A stretch of 64,000 bases of DNA, from assembly GCA_033977485.1 (NCBI GenBank), contig CM066984.1, forward strand, positions 25,751,001 to 25,815,000. The letters run 5' to 3'. Every line of letters starts with the position of its first letter. Within the stretch, counting starts at the first letter, position 1. This document shows positions 44,330-56,976 of the stretch, piece after piece. The position numbers and the translations under genes were made by a program. The notes under the pieces are model-generated. The model searched no databases, had not been told where the DNA came from, and saw only the letters and a list, made by a program, of their open reading frames with translations. This stretch comes from Hydrangea macrophylla. Taxonomy: Eukaryota; Streptophyta; Magnoliopsida; Cornales; Hydrangeaceae.

Positions 44330-47300
44330 ATGGCTGAAGAAAGAAACAACGAGGAAATAGCCGGGTTAAGATCACTGGTAGAACAACAAGCGTAGCAAAT
44401 GAGGCGGCAAGCCAAAAATATGAACCGTATTATGGGAATGATAGAAGAACTGAATCGCCGACCACCGCCTATAGTTCCGCCAGCTGTGGACCCATCTCAT
44501 GGAGGACAAGGAGATTGGTTTGATGATCAAGGGGCGCAATGGGCTAATGTGCTACAGGCCAATAGGGAAAGGGAGAAAGATGAGAAAGAGAAGTTACTGA
44601 TCGAGAAAATAGAGAAGTTGGAAAGGGTGATGCGCAAGGCTCAGGGAGTTGATACCTATCTGATGGAACTGGAAGGGTTGTATGACGGAGTACATGAGAC
44701 ACTGCCTGCCGGGTTTAAGAAGCTAATTTTTGACAAGTTTGATGGGACCGGGAATCCTCGCAGCCATGTAAGAATGTGTATTGGAGCTTTCCAACCGAGT
44801 GGGCTGAGCACAACCATGATGGCTGTCCTATTCCAACAGACTTTAACCAGAGCTGCTTTATCCTGGTATCTTACTCTCGAACCAAGCAAAACTAGGGTTT
44901 GGGAAGAAGTAATCAAAGCATTTGTGGCACAGTATGAGTACAATCACGATTTAGATGTCACTGTCCGAGATTTGGAGACCACTAGGCAAGGGTACAAAGA
45001 ATCGTTCGCCGAATATCTGAGCAGATGGAGGGGAAAAGCAGCTAAAATGGTACAAAGGGCGTTTGAGAAGGACCAGATCCGAATGCTGATGAAGAATCTA
45101 CAGCCAGTGTATCAAGAAAAGGTGAGGTTTCAGTCAATCAACACCTTCGCCGAGGTCATTGATGTCGGAACAAGGATAGAGGATGCAATCCAAGAGGGGG
45201 TAATTAAGAAAGAGGAGCAACCAAACTGGTACAGGAGACCAAACTATGGGTCCAACGGAGGACAAACGGGGGGTCACTCTGGCCCCACCGATGTCAATGC
45301 ACTGAACGGGCCGGAGAAGAAATTCGACATAACGCCGAGGAGAGGAGGAGACAAAGCACCAAGAAAATTCTCAGAACTGGGGGTGTCATTATCAACTGCC
45401 CTCGACAGGCTGTTAGCAAAAGGGCATCTCCGTCAGTTGGAACCTCGACCTCTACCAAGTCCGCTTCCGCCAAATTTCCAAGGGGATCTCTTTTGCAAAT
45501 TTCACCAGCAGAAGGGTCACTCAACGGATCGGTGTATGAGATTAAGGCACAAAATCCAGGACCTCATCGATAACAAAGTAATTTCAGAACCACCTACCAA
45601 AGCTCTAAACGTTACTAAAAATCCACTTTCGAATCATCAAGTTGTGCCGCCACCGCAGGGTCTTTATTTCTTGGGGTTAGAAGAAGCAACCTTCGATCCG
45701 TCTAGGTTTATCACTAAGGCCGGGACACCAAGAAAACTATACTAGCTTCCGAAGGATTCAATAATCTGTACTTTGGAAGGTCAGCCGGAGAAAAGTGAAA
45801 AAGAACAGTCAGACTGGTGGGTTCAAGGGAGTGACAGTCAAGACGTGAGCCAGGTAGAAGACGATCTTTGGTATGAGAGCGAAAAAGAAACGGAGATGGT
45901 GGAGGGTACTTTGAAAGTTGATTCAGAAGTTGACGATCTGTGGGCAAGAGAATAAGTCAGTCACCTAACTCGGTCAGGCAGACACTTTAAACCACATGAG
46001 CTAGAGGAAGATCATCCGGGGAGAGAATTGGACAAGGGAAAAGGGAAAATGAAAGAAGAAGAGGAAGAAGACAGGGTTCTAAAGCAGATGAAGAAAACTC
46101 AGGCCAATATCACCAATTGGGGGTTACTAATAGCATCAAAACGCCACAGGCAGGCAGTGTTGGACGCCCTTAATCAATCTGATGTTCCCATCAACACAGC
46201 ACCGGAAGATATTGTGGGAATGATTGGCAGAATCCCGACCTTAGCTATCACCTTTTCTTCAGATGACATACCCCCCGGAGGACCCATGCTCAACAAGCCA
46301 TTGTACGTCACTGTTGAATGTTTGGGGAACACCGTACCCGCTTGTTTCGTTGACAACGGGTCTGCTCTGAATGTATGCCCCTTTCGAACAGCTAAATGGA
46401 TGGGCTTAGATGAATCGTCTTTCATGCCGTCCCAGCAAAAGGTCAGGGCATATGACAACACTCAGAGAACGATCATGGGTATCATCTTTCTTAACCTCAT
46501 CATTGGACCAGTGGATAAAGAAGCTGAATTTTAAATCATTGATACCCCCGCCTCTTTTAGTTTATTGCTAGGGAGGCCATGGTTGGATAGCTTGGGTGTC
46601 ATACCGTCCACCATTCATCAAAAGGTCAAATGTGTTTGGAAAGGCAAAGTCTGCAACATCCTCGGGGATAGCTGGGTTTGTTCGTCTGAAGCTTCGTCAA
46701 GCGCACCGGTTCTAGAATTACAGCTATAAGAAGAAGAAGCAAGCATGGGAGGGTTCGAGTTCGTCGGCATGATTGGGGAGGAAAAGCCAAAAGAATTCCT
46801 GCCACTTTACTTTGATCAATACGCAAGCCCGTTGGCCCAGGGATCATGAAAAAAATAGGTTTCTTTTCCAGGTTTGGGATTGGGAAAGAACCACCAAGGC
46901 CTGCCGGAGTTTCCAAAAATCCCTACTCAGACTCACACTCACGGTCTGGGGTACCAACCATCCAAGAAAGGGGGAAAGAAAAGAAGAAGGCCGTCGATGC
47001 GCCATTAGACCCTTACCTAAAAACACTCAACAGATATTTTATGAAGGAAGGAGAAGATTTCCCCTTTTACGGCTTCCCAGAACCATGGGTAGACCAGAAA
47101 GATAAATGTTTGAAGCCAGGGTTTGAGATCTTCTTTTCCCACGAGTTTTCTGCATATGAAGATCCATACTTGCAGCTGCCTGCCAAGTCGATTACCGCCA
47201 AGGATTGGATTGGTGCGCTAGACGGCTCTATCATGAAAGATCTGTTGGGCGAAGGGAGCACAGAAGTTATGAAAGCAGGTTATGGAAAGGCCGAAGATGA

Positions 47301-50300
47301 ATACGTTGAAGGTCTGGTGGAGGAGGTAGCCGAGAGTGAGAAAGATGAGGAAATCAGAGGGAGACCGACAAAGGAAGGGCCGAGAAAGAAGAGATGGAGG
47401 AAATTACCAAAACAGGGGATCTGGAAGAATGCTTCATCACTGATCTGGGAGGAGAGAACAAGAAAGAGTGGTTTTTTGAGTCTAGTGATAGGTATCCCCC
47501 ACACCCAGAGTCTGTAATGGCCCAAATGAGGCGTCTTTCAATTTCCATGTCTGTTGTAATCACCCCGAAGAAAATCAATGAAAGCATGACTGATTCTGCC
47601 TACTCGAATGCGCTTAATGAATGTGATGATCATGAAATACCCATTAAATTGCAAAAGTTAAATGAAAAAGAAAAAGAATCTGCATGTAAAATCATTGAAG
47701 ACACTCTAACAATTAATCTAGGAAATGAAAATAATCCTCAAAATGTCTTTATCGGCTCTACACTCGGCAAAGAAGAAAGCAAAGAATTAATCAAACTATT
47801 AAGAGAATTCAAAGATGTTTTTGCATGGTCTTATAATGATATGCCAGGCATTGATCCAGAGATAGTCCAACACCACATCCCCATTTTCCCAAATTCAAAA
47901 CCAGTAAAACAAAAATTGAGGCGAATGAGGCCTGAATGGGCACTCAAAGTCAAAGAGGAAGTTGAAAAGCAGTTAAGAGCCGGATTCTTAATGGTCACCA
48001 AGTATCCAGAATGGATCGCCAACATAGTACCTGTCCCCAAAAAGGATGGTCGTGTTAGGGTTTACGTTGATTTCCGAGACCTAAACAAAGCAAGCCCTAA
48101 GGATGATTTCCCTTTACCACATATCGACGTCCTCGTTGATAACACCGTCGGGCATTAGATTCTTCCCTTCATGGATGGATTCTCTGGCTATAACCAGATC
48201 CTCATGGCACCAGAGGATAGAGAGAAAACCACTTTTATCATGCCATAGGGAACATACTGCTATAGGGTGATGCCATTTGGGCTCAAGAATGCAATGACAA
48301 CATATCAGCGAGCCGCTACCACATTATTGCACGACATGATCCATAAAGAGGTAGAAGTGTATGTGGATGATATGATTGTGAAATCTAAGGAGAGGAAAGG
48401 ACACTTGGAGGCTCTGAGGAAGTTTTTTGGGAGGTTAAGGGAGTTTAGGATGAGACTAAACCCAAAGAAATGTACCTTTGGGGTCACCACCAAAAAATTG
48501 TTAGGATTCCTTATTACTCAGAGGGGAATTGAAGTAGACCCGACTAAGATAAAAAACTATAGTCGAAATGCAGCCACCCAAGAATGAAAAAGAGCTGAGG
48601 GGATTCCTGGGTAGAATACAGTTCATAACTCGTTTTATCTCAAAACTCACCATGACCTGCAATCCGCTATTTAAACTACTCAGAAAAGGAGAGAAGTTCG
48701 AGTGGGATACCTTATGTCAGAAATCCTTTGATAAAATCAAAACCTACCTCCAAAACCCACCTGTCCTGTCACCACCCTCACCCGGGAAGCCTCTACTGCT
48801 GTACCTTTCTATGACCGAGGATTCAATGGGATGCATGCTGGCCCAAGAAGGAGAAGAAGGGCACGTAGAAAAGGCCATTTATTATTTGAGTAAGAGAATG
48901 ACCGGATACTAGTTGAAGTACTCACCCTTAGAGAAAGCATGTTGGGCTTTAGTCTGGTGTACCCGTCGCCTTAGGCATTATATGTTAGCCTTCTCCATGA
49001 TCTTAGTCTCCCGAATGGACCCGCTCAAATACCTGTTTGAAAAGCCCGCCTTGACCAGTAGGATTTCCCGATGGACCATGATGCTAGTCGAGTTTGATAT
49101 CAGATATGTCACCTCCAAATCTGTCAAAGGGAGGGCCATCGCCGAGTACCTAGCTAACCTTGCCGTAGAAACTGGGAAGAAAGGAGAATTCAGGTTTCCT
49201 GACGAAGGAGTGATGGAGGTAAGGGAGAATTTATGGAGAATGTATTTTGATGGGGCCGCCAATCAACTAGGCTACGGAGTTGGGGTGATCCTTGTAGCAC
49301 CTGATGGAACCCCTACCCCACTAGCCGTAAAGCTTAAATACAACTCAACCAATAACACAGCGGAGTACGAAGCATGCATAGTGGGAATGGAGGCGGCGCT
49401 GGCCTTAAAAGTTGAAAAAGTTGATGTGTTTGGAGATTCCAATTTGATCATATCCCAAGTGCGGGGAGATTGGAGGGTGAAACACGAGAAGTTGAGGCCA
49501 TACCATGACTATTTGGAGAGTTTGAAAGAACAATTCAAGAAGATATCATTCTACTACCTTCCCTGAGAGGAAAACCAGTTGGCTGATTCCCTTGCAACCC
49601 TGGCATCAATGATACAGATCCCCTCAAGGGTCACGATGGTCCCATTATCCATAGAAATCAGAAATCAACCCTCGTTTGAGATAGTCGTGGCCATAGAAGA
49701 CAAGGAGAAAATGCCGTGGTATGTGGATGTGTGGAATTTCATTAAAGAAGGAGAATACCCCGAAAGAGCCTCAGAAAAGGACAGAAAGGCAATCCAAAGG
49801 TTCTCAGCCCAATTCGCGATCTATGCAGATAAGCTATGGAAAAGGTCATACACAGGGTACAATTTAGAATTTCTATATGGAAAAAGAGGCCAAAAGAATG
49901 ATGGAGGAAATACATGAAGGAGTCTGTGGGCCCCAATGAATGGGCATATGCTGGCAAAGAAGATCATTCAACAAGGATATTATTGGACAACTCTGGACAA
50001 AGATTGTTGTGAGTATGTTAGAAGATGCCACAAATGCCAAATCCACGCCAATCTAATGCATACCCCGCCTTCCCAGCTCTATAGCATGATCAAGCCTTGG
50101 CCTTTCTCTGTTTGGGGCATTGATATCATCGGTGAAATAGTTCCGAAGGCTTCCAATGGGCATCGATATATAATTGTGGCAATAGACTACTTTACTAAGT
50201 GGGTTGAGGCCCCGTCGTATGCCACATTAAAGGCTAAAGATGTTGTGAGCTTCATCGAAAAGAACATAATCTACAGGTATAGGGTCCCCAACAAGTTCAT

Positions 50301-50961
50301 CTCAGATCATGGTAGCCATTTCCAGGGAGAAGTTATCCCGCTTTTAGAAAAGTACAGGATCACCCGCCATCAGTCCTCTCCATGTATGCCTCAAATGAAC
50401 GGAGCAGTAGAAGCAGCTAATAAGAATGTTAAAGCAATCTTGGGGAAAACAACAGATACGTACAAAGATTGGCACGAGAAGCTACCATTTGCACTATGGG
50501 GGTACCGGACCTCTGTAAGAACTTCTACAGGAGCTACACCTTATTCGCTGGTTTACGGTATGGAGACCATTCTCCCAGTCGAAGTAAAGATACCATCTCT
50601 TAGGGTTTTGGCAGAATGTGAGGTCACCGAATCGGAATGGATACGAGGAAGGTATGAGGAGTTAATGTTGCTCGACGAGAAGAAGTTGGCCGCTATAAAC
50701 CATACTCGGGGATATCAGAAGAGGATAGCTCGTGCTTTCAAAAAAAGGGTCCGCCCAAGGAAGCTTGCTGAGGGTGACCTGGTCCTCAAAGAACTGAAAG
50801 TGCCCGTTTATGACCCCAGAGGAAAATTCAAACCCAACTGGGTCGAGCTGTACATCATAAAGACTCTCCTCTCTGGAGGGGTGGCCTATCTCATGGACCT
50901 GGACGGGGTTGAATTTAAACAACCGATTAACCTCGATCGCCTCAAGAAATACTTTGCTTGA
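44330..50961 (+). pseudogene. gag-pol: gag-pol of element B, broken
   Basis: Collinear with the intact gag-pol of A. The start MAEERNNEEIAGL at 44330 is followed by a TAG at codon 22 where the frame then continues as gag. Knuckle CKFHQQKGHSTDRC is near 45495, protease VDNGSALNV near 46350, RT with YVDD near 48359, archaeal-type RNase H with YFDGAANQ near 49245 and integrase with IDIIGE, ISDHGSHF and GAVEAANKN near 50118-50420. Stops lie at or near 44393, 45743, 45953, 46532, 46725, 48157, 48247, 48910 and 49564, with frameshifts between 46540 and 46850, near 47400, near 48560 and near 49920. Several stops fit C-to-T changes (CAG, CAA or CGA). Stop codons and frame changes leave no usable product. 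Confidence 0.92.
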
Positions 50962-50995
50962 AACCGTTCCTTTTAAAACCTCCTACCTCAATGAA

Positions 50996-51031
50996 CTACG
51001 CTTGACCTAATTCCCGTTAGGGGATACGTAG
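50996..51031 (+). other. Conserved two-stem hairpin, copy B1 (after pol stop)
   Basis: Outer stem CTACG (50996-51000) with CGTAG (51027-51031); inner ATTCCC (51010-51015) with GGGGAT (51020-51025), loop GTTA. 35 nt after the pol stop. Confidence 0.7.
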
Positions 51032-51101
51032 GCAACCTACTTGGTTCGGTCATTAAAATAAAACCGCCCGAGCAGCGTCTTCCTTCAAGCCTTGAACCGA
51101 A

Positions 51102-51137
51102 CTACTGCAGGCCTGATACCCATTCGGGGATAAGTAG
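51102..51137 (+). other. Conserved two-stem hairpin, copy B2
   Basis: Outer stem CTACT (51102-51106) with AGTAG (51133-51137); inner ATACCC with GGGGAT (one mismatch), loop ATTC. Confidence 0.65.
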
Positions 51138-51715
51138 GCGGGCTCTCAAAAGCCTTCGGCCCATGAAAACCTAAAAAGAAAAACCCTGTGCTAAACTAGG
51201 GGGAAACTGGCGTTTGCCCAGAACCACCTCGAAGCCCCAAAACCAGGGGCAAACTTCGTTTGCTACCCGAAGAACCCAAATATTTACCTTAAACCCATCT
51301 CTGGATCTCCTGACTATCAAAATGAGTACTATAAAGAAACAAACGTAAGTTCATGGTATAGAAAGACTAAAGCTTTAAGCAAGACACAAAGCAAAGTAAA
51401 GAGCCAAAAAAAGACATTAAGAGGAGAATATTTCATAAAAGATTAATTGGAGGAGTGGACACTGTGATTAAACATGCTAGAACTTTTCCTGAAAATGAAA
51501 GCACTTTTTGAAGAAAGAAATAAAGAAAATCACATTCAAAATCATAAGAAAGATAGGCAGGACTTGTCTAATTTTTTCGTAAAGAAGAATTTTGTCCTGT
51601 TTGTTTTACTTTTGTCAACAAATATCTATAAAGACTGTCTCTAGATCAGAGTTTGAATCTGCAAAAGGTACTCAGCGATAGGCATTTTGTCAACAAATAT
51701 CTATAAAGACTGTCT
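51138..51715 (+). other. Spacer between pol and the antisense genes of B
   Basis: Holds degenerate PPT-like inverted repeats (51197-51270, compare 17672-17790) and a direct duplication of about 65 bp (about 51617-51685 repeated at 51686-51750, TTTGTCAACAAATATCTATA then GATCAGAGTTTGAATCTGC). Otherwise nothing recognised. Confidence 0.5.
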
Positions 51716-52795
51716 CTAGATCAGAGTTTGAATCTGCAAAAGGTACTCAGCGGTAGGCACGATCGAAGCCGGGATTCTCTGGAAGGGGGCTGAAACTCTG
51801 TCATGCCAAGCCTCGATGAAAGCCTTCACAATAGAAGGGCACAAAGTGGACCCCCTAGTAAAATCAGCGGTAACAGTCTCAGTAATGTCCTGCAAGACTC
51901 CGAACTGGCGGACCACCCGACCAGGAATGTAAAAAGTAGTAGCATGCAAGCCAGGCAACCAGATACCGGGCTGCCCAGGAAGGCGTACGGCGACAAAGCG
52001 GTAAACCCATTGCAGGCAGGCCCAACAAATATCACCAGAAAAAAGGCCTCGGAACCAGTCAAGCCAAGCATCGGCAGAGTGGAATAGGCAATGAACCTCC
52101 ATACGATCATAGGGAAGTGGCCCACGAAGATGTGAGGAATGTATGAAGAGATCGAGGCATTCCATGAGCCAAACATGTAAGACAAAAGGTGCTCCTGCGG
52201 ACAACATAGCCTCAGCAGTGTGAGTGTGGCCCAAACCAATCAGAGTCTCGCCAAGAATCAGCATAACAGCACTCTTCATCTCCCGCAAACCGCAGGCAAT
52301 GGGTATGAGAATGTCGGAAGATGTCTGAAAAAGGAAGTAAGAAAGCATAGCAATCGATAGGGCGCTATGTGGAATGATCTGATACTCTCCATCATAAGGG
52401 TCTCCTATGGGAGCATAAACGGAAGAGAGGCGCTCGAAGTCAATCTGCCTATCGCGAACAAAAGAGCCCGCCGCATTCTAAGATATATGGAGAAGAGTGG
52501 CTAAATCCCAGACGTACCTGGCCTGAACTAAAAGAACTATCAACTCGATAAAAGGATCAGTGTGCAAAATAGCGCTGAATTCCTCAAACAAAGGACAAGT
52601 CTCCTGAGAGCCGAAACGAAAGACGTTGAGAGAGGGATCCCAACATTGGATGGTAGCTCGAAGTAGGCCCTCATTCAAATTCATCCGTCAAAAATAGAAG
52701 AGATCATTTAGTCTAAAACACTCAAAGTTGAGCCTGCCAATGCCGGAGAAGGTATCCATCCATGGAAAAAGGATTTGGGAGCTGATGGGGGCCAT
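51716..52795 (-). pseudogene. Antisense single-exon gene, DUF7745-like, two nonsense codons
   Basis: One continuous minus-strand frame of 360 codons from ATG 52795 (MAPISSQILF) to the stop at 51716, broken only by TGA at 52690-52688 (fits CGA) and TAG at 52480-52478 (fits CAG). The order of features resembles the plant DUF7745 family, which is often found with retrotransposons: LLRATIQCWDPSLNVFRFG, CPLFEEFSAIL, a central hydrophobic region (MKSAVMLILGETLIGLG) and, near the C-terminus, a Trp/Arg-rich part ending GRVVRQFGVLQ. The family name is from memory of its general pattern and is the uncertain part; the open frame itself is clear. Function is unknown. Element A has no counterpart. An upstream palindrome cluster (52910-52994) suggests shared control with the LTR and PMD gene. 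Confidence 0.65.
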
Positions 52796-52855
52796 TTGAG
52801 AAGAAAGTGAAGAAGAGAAAATGGTGTTTTGCGGAGTATTGGGGGAAGAAAGTAG

Positions 52856-52994
52856 TATAAATAGGGGAATAAAACTGTCCACCTACTCGCGGCACTCGAT
52901 AAAGCAGAACGACACTCAATGAAGTGTCGCGCGGCAGTCCGTGAGTGCCGTTGCGGCATTCACGGAATGCCGTTGCGGCACTCATTGAGTGCCG
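52856..52994 (-). promoter_or_regulatory. Presumptive promoter of the DUF7745-like antisense gene
   Basis: Four palindromes: CGACACTCAATGAAGTGTCG 52910-52929, CGGCAGTCCGTGAGTGCCG 52932-52950, CGGCATTCACGGAATGCCG 52954-52972 and CGGCACTCATTGAGTGCCG 52976-52994, then on the minus strand a TATA-like CTATTTATAC (52864-52855) about 60 bp before the ATG. Same motif as in the LTR U3. Confidence 0.6.
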
Positions 52995-53452
52995 TTGAGA
53001 CCTAACCGAGTGTCATCCTGAGCCTCATTTTGGCCAGGGTTTGTTTGTAATAATCCAGCCCACCTGCAAACAAAAGAGAGAATAAATGTGCGCATCATGC
53101 AACACGTATAGGCAATATCAGACCATGGTCACATACATTCAGTTCATTTATTTATTCATTCACGCATTCACAAAATCATTCAAGGTTAAAATAAAAGAGG
53201 GACCAAGCTATGGTCCCACATATGGCAAAATATATATATATATATACCAAGCATAATAAAAGGACCAAGCTATGGTCACACATACGATGAATAGCAATAA
53301 AAAGCAAAAAAGATAAAGGCAAGTGCCTATCCTACCGGCTATCCTGAAGTCATCATCAAGAGTAAAGTGTGTGCATGTGTATATACAATCATCCAAAATA
53401 AAGTATAAGTCCTCTCCAAGAACACTCAAAAATAAAAAGAGAGAAAGAAAAG
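52995..53452. other. Spacer between the two antisense genes of B
   Basis: AT-rich, with a repeated GACCAAGCTATGGTC word (three related copies near 53200-53275) and a short TA run. No gene seen. Confidence 0.45.
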
Positions 53453-56365
53453 TCAGCCCCGGCCCCAAGTCTGGTGAGTGACACGTCTGAGAGGCTCATC
53501 CTCTAACTCTGTGCTGCTCCCGCCGCATCCGCCTCCTCCTCTGCCCCTGCCTCTGCCGCTATTGGTGCCCTCACCACCGCCTCTACCACGCCCAGCACCG
53601 CTGCCTCTAGGGGCATCGCTGAGAGGGATGCCGAACTGCTGAAGTCGCTGCTGGAGCTCTCCCACCTGCCAGGATAGAGCCCCCACCTGTTCCTCCTGGA
53701 TAGAGGGAGCAAGTCAAATTACCAATAAAAAATGGCTTGGAAAGCAAGATAAACAAATAAAAAGGAGCATTTTCATTCTTACCAGAGCTCTCGTATGAGC
53801 CTCAGCAGCCGCTCGCGCCCCCTCAGCCTAAGCCAAAGGAAGAAAGGTTAGAATGTCTGAATAAAACTACAGTTTCAAATAAAGCAAGATTTGGAAATTA
53901 CCCTCCACTCTCGGCCGTAAATCCACTCTCTCACGCTGTGAGCATAAACTAAGCCCTCCTCCGCATAATCCCACAGGAGATGATCATACTAGAGAGGAAT
54001 GATGGGAGCACCTGCCTGATATCTGGGGACCGTGGTAGTAGTCTGCTCACCGTAGGCGACTGTCCTAAGACTCCAATCCCAGGGCGGTAGAGCAGGAGCC
54101 CGAGCAGCAGCAGGGACGGGCTGCAAGGAAGAACGGATCCAATAAGAAGATAAAACACGCATGTTCAAAGGAATTAAAGGAAAAGGCTGAAAGAAACTCA
54201 CTCGGGTCACCTCCATGAGGGAAAAGTTCCTCATTAGCTTCGTAGCACGGAAAGCTATGTATCCCGCTAGAGGCTCCACGAAACCCTGAAGAGACAGACC
54301 AGCTAGGACAACCGTAAGCGCGGAACCCTGGAGGGTATCTGTAGCTCTCATGGACTCCGGCGGGGGGTATGGCACGAAGAAAGACTCGGCCGCCAAGGAC
54401 TTTCTAGTCACCCTCTCTCCCAGGTACCATGCCCGAGCATCTGGTCTGTCCAGCAAGACCCTCAGCGGGTCATACCCAGCCGACTCCCGAATCCCCTGGG
54501 AGGTCTCTGGAAGTACGTCAAGCCAGGGCTGCCATCGGACATGCTGCTCTCGTAGGTTCGTCAAGAAGTTCCTGAATGAGATAAAATTGTGAGCTCCGAT
54601 CTTCTGCCCGACCCGGTCCTTCGCTCACTTCAACCCCTGGGGCATGATAAGGGCATCTGCTGGTCGTGTATCAGGCGACATCATGTGCAAGTACTCATGG
54701 GACCAAATCTGCAAAAAAAAAAAAAAGAGAGAGGAACATAAGTTTTTTTGAAAGAGCATAAATACAGAAATCTGGAATACGAATGCAAAGTTTAAATCAG
54801 GATTAGGAAATTAATAAAAGAAGAGAAGTATACCTCCCAGGCCCTCCAAAAGCCGCCAGTAGAGGCTGGACGATCCCGGGATATCTCTCCCATATGCTGG
54901 TAGAGGATGGCTAGCCCTGCCCCAGCCTAATCATACTGATATATCTGATCCATACGCTCCAGGGACCCGAGTAGCGTCACGGAGATCTGATCTCCCTTGG
55001 TGCTCAGCAGGGAGCACCCCAGCACATACATCAGAAAACCCCGGGCCATCTGCTCGTCAGTAAAGCCCTGCCAGCCTCGAAAAGTATCCATGAACCACTT
55101 GGCCGTGACCAAGGGCTCCTCCGGGATGGCTCCCAGCAGTGGCTCGATCCGATCCCACTCCCTCGCTGCATCCAGGTTGCGAAGGCTCTCTCCCCCAAAA
55201 GAAATCCCAGTGATCATGGAGAAATCCAGCGGCAGCATCGTCATCTCGCCGAATGAAAAGTGAAATGTGTTGGTGGTATCCCACCACCTCTCCGCCAATG
55301 CGTGAATCTACCTCGAGTCATTGGAGCTCTTCGTCAAAAGTTTGACGAAATCTCCAAAGCCAGCCGCGGTAATAAAACCCTTCACCGGCTCACTCAACTC
55401 CGTGAACCACTAATAACCATGGGCGAGACTGCCATGCCCCTTCAGCACCTTGGGCTACAACTGAAAGAAAGAATCACAAGATTTGATGTCAGTAAATGGA
55501 TAAAGAAATAAAAAGCAAGAAAAATAAATAGGCAACAATAAGGAAATGGGAGAAAAGCAACATAAGAATAAATAATAAGAGAGAGAAAGGAAGAATCTGG
55601 AAATATTCGCAGGAAAATTCACAAGCAGGGTACTCGTTTGCATTCAAACTAAGTTCAGCAACCGTTCACACAACAGAAAAAGGGGTGAATGGTGAAGGTA
55701 TTTACAGTACTGAAGAGATTTTCAGAAAAGGAAAAGAAGAGATGATTCGCTTTCGTGGAGTTTCAAAAGAAATTCAGTTTCAAAAGAAATTTGGGTGCAA
55801 AAGATGTCTAAAGCCAGAATTAAAATAATTAACAGGCAGCAATGGCGCCCGAAAAAAAATAGTCGCTATTCATTAGGAGCATGTGCAAGATTTTGATTAA
55901 CATACGTCACGCCCAGAAATCCTTTGAGGAAGAAAAAAAGATAGTGAAATTAAATATGCACAGATACAGGTGAAACACCCGGGAGTTCGTAATCACAGTG
56001 GTTGTATTTATGAGGGAATGTGAAATTTCGAATAAAGCGGGTTGTGTTCATAAGCTTTAATAATAATAATAACAAGATAAGGTCAAGGGACGATCAAATT
56101 AAATAGGCGGGCAAGCACAGATACGATTGGAATGCCCGAAAGATCAACGAGCAGAAGGAGGCATGAGAAATTATATTGATAGTGCATAGCATTCATGAAG
56201 TTCAAAAAGAAAGGAGTTGAAAGAAAGAAAAGAAAAGGCGTTTACCTCGCGCTTGAACGCGCGGGCAGATAAATGCTCATCTGGATCCAGGAGCAAGAGT
56301 GTAGGGTCGGGATGAGGAGTGGCCCGATATTTGGCCTTCTTCCGGCTGCCGGAACCGCTCGCCAT
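53453..56365 (-). pseudogene. Antisense PMD gene of element B, six exons with nonsense codons
   Basis: Exons by splice signals and comparison with A: 56365-56246, 55460-54834, 54708-54202, 54120-53902, 53827-53783, 53695-53453; 586 codons, all junctions phase 0, introns 785, 125, 81, 74 and 87 bp with GT...AG. Exon numbers and phases match A exactly; exon 5 is 15 codons in both. Core motifs: ERWWDTTNTFHFSFGEMT, ITGISFGGES and YVLGCSLLST. The C-terminus is different: Gly/Arg-rich RGRGGGEG and GRGRGRGGGG. In-frame stops remain: four TAG in exon 2 (first at 55457-55455), one TGA in exon 3 (LK-stop-AKDRVG) and one TAG in exon 4. So the gene is dead here, but splice sites are preserved. Confidence 0.82.
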
Positions 56366-56599
56366 AATCTGTCAAAGAAAGAGGAAGATTCGCATATTAG
56401 ATTCATAAAAAATTCAAAAAAATAACAAAAAATGAGAATAACTCGAGCTTTGATCAAGTAGAACTAACCTGATAAGTCCTGGCTAGATCAATACAAGCAA
56501 GAAAAGAAGAGGGGAAAATTTCTCTAGAGAGATTTCAGGTTAGAGAGAAATGAGAGAATGAAATAAAATGAAATAAAACTCTTGGTTTAAGCCTCTGCC

Positions 56600-56735
56600 G
56601 CTCAAATGCGGCACTCGGTTTTTGTGCGTCGTAGTTGATAAACTGTCGTGCGGCACTCTCTGAATGCCGCAACGGCACTCCGTGAGTGTCGTACGGCAGT
56701 CAGTGACTGCCGCGAGTTTGAAGCATGTGCCGCGT
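56600..56735 (-). promoter_or_regulatory. Palindromes upstream of the antisense PMD gene of B
   Basis: CGGCACTCTCTGAATGCCG 56651-56669, CGGCACTCCGTGAGTGTCG 56673-56691 and CGGCAGTCAGTGACTGCCG 56694-56712, the last a full palindrome. They lie about 290-350 bp upstream of the ATG. Same consensus as in the LTR U3 and before the DUF7745-like gene. Confidence 0.65.
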
Positions 56736-56976
56736 TTAAGTCGGTTAAGAGATATTTTGTTTTCCCCCCAAAATTCAAAATTGTGCCCCAATATTTGGAT
56801 TTAACCCCCAAATTTTACCCTTAATGTGCTTTTAACCCCCGGGGTTGGTTTTCAGGATCAAATTGGTCCTCAAATTTGAAAATGGAAATAATTTTGAGTC
56901 TGTGGGCTCCCAAATTTTAAAAATTGAAATGATTTTGAGTCTTGACGCACCCCAAATATGATTACCCCATTTTTAG

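Noticed and set aside
55057..55511. Other frames overlapping PMD exon 2 of B, on both strands
   Set aside because: The exon frame matching A explains the conservation; the others are shadows.
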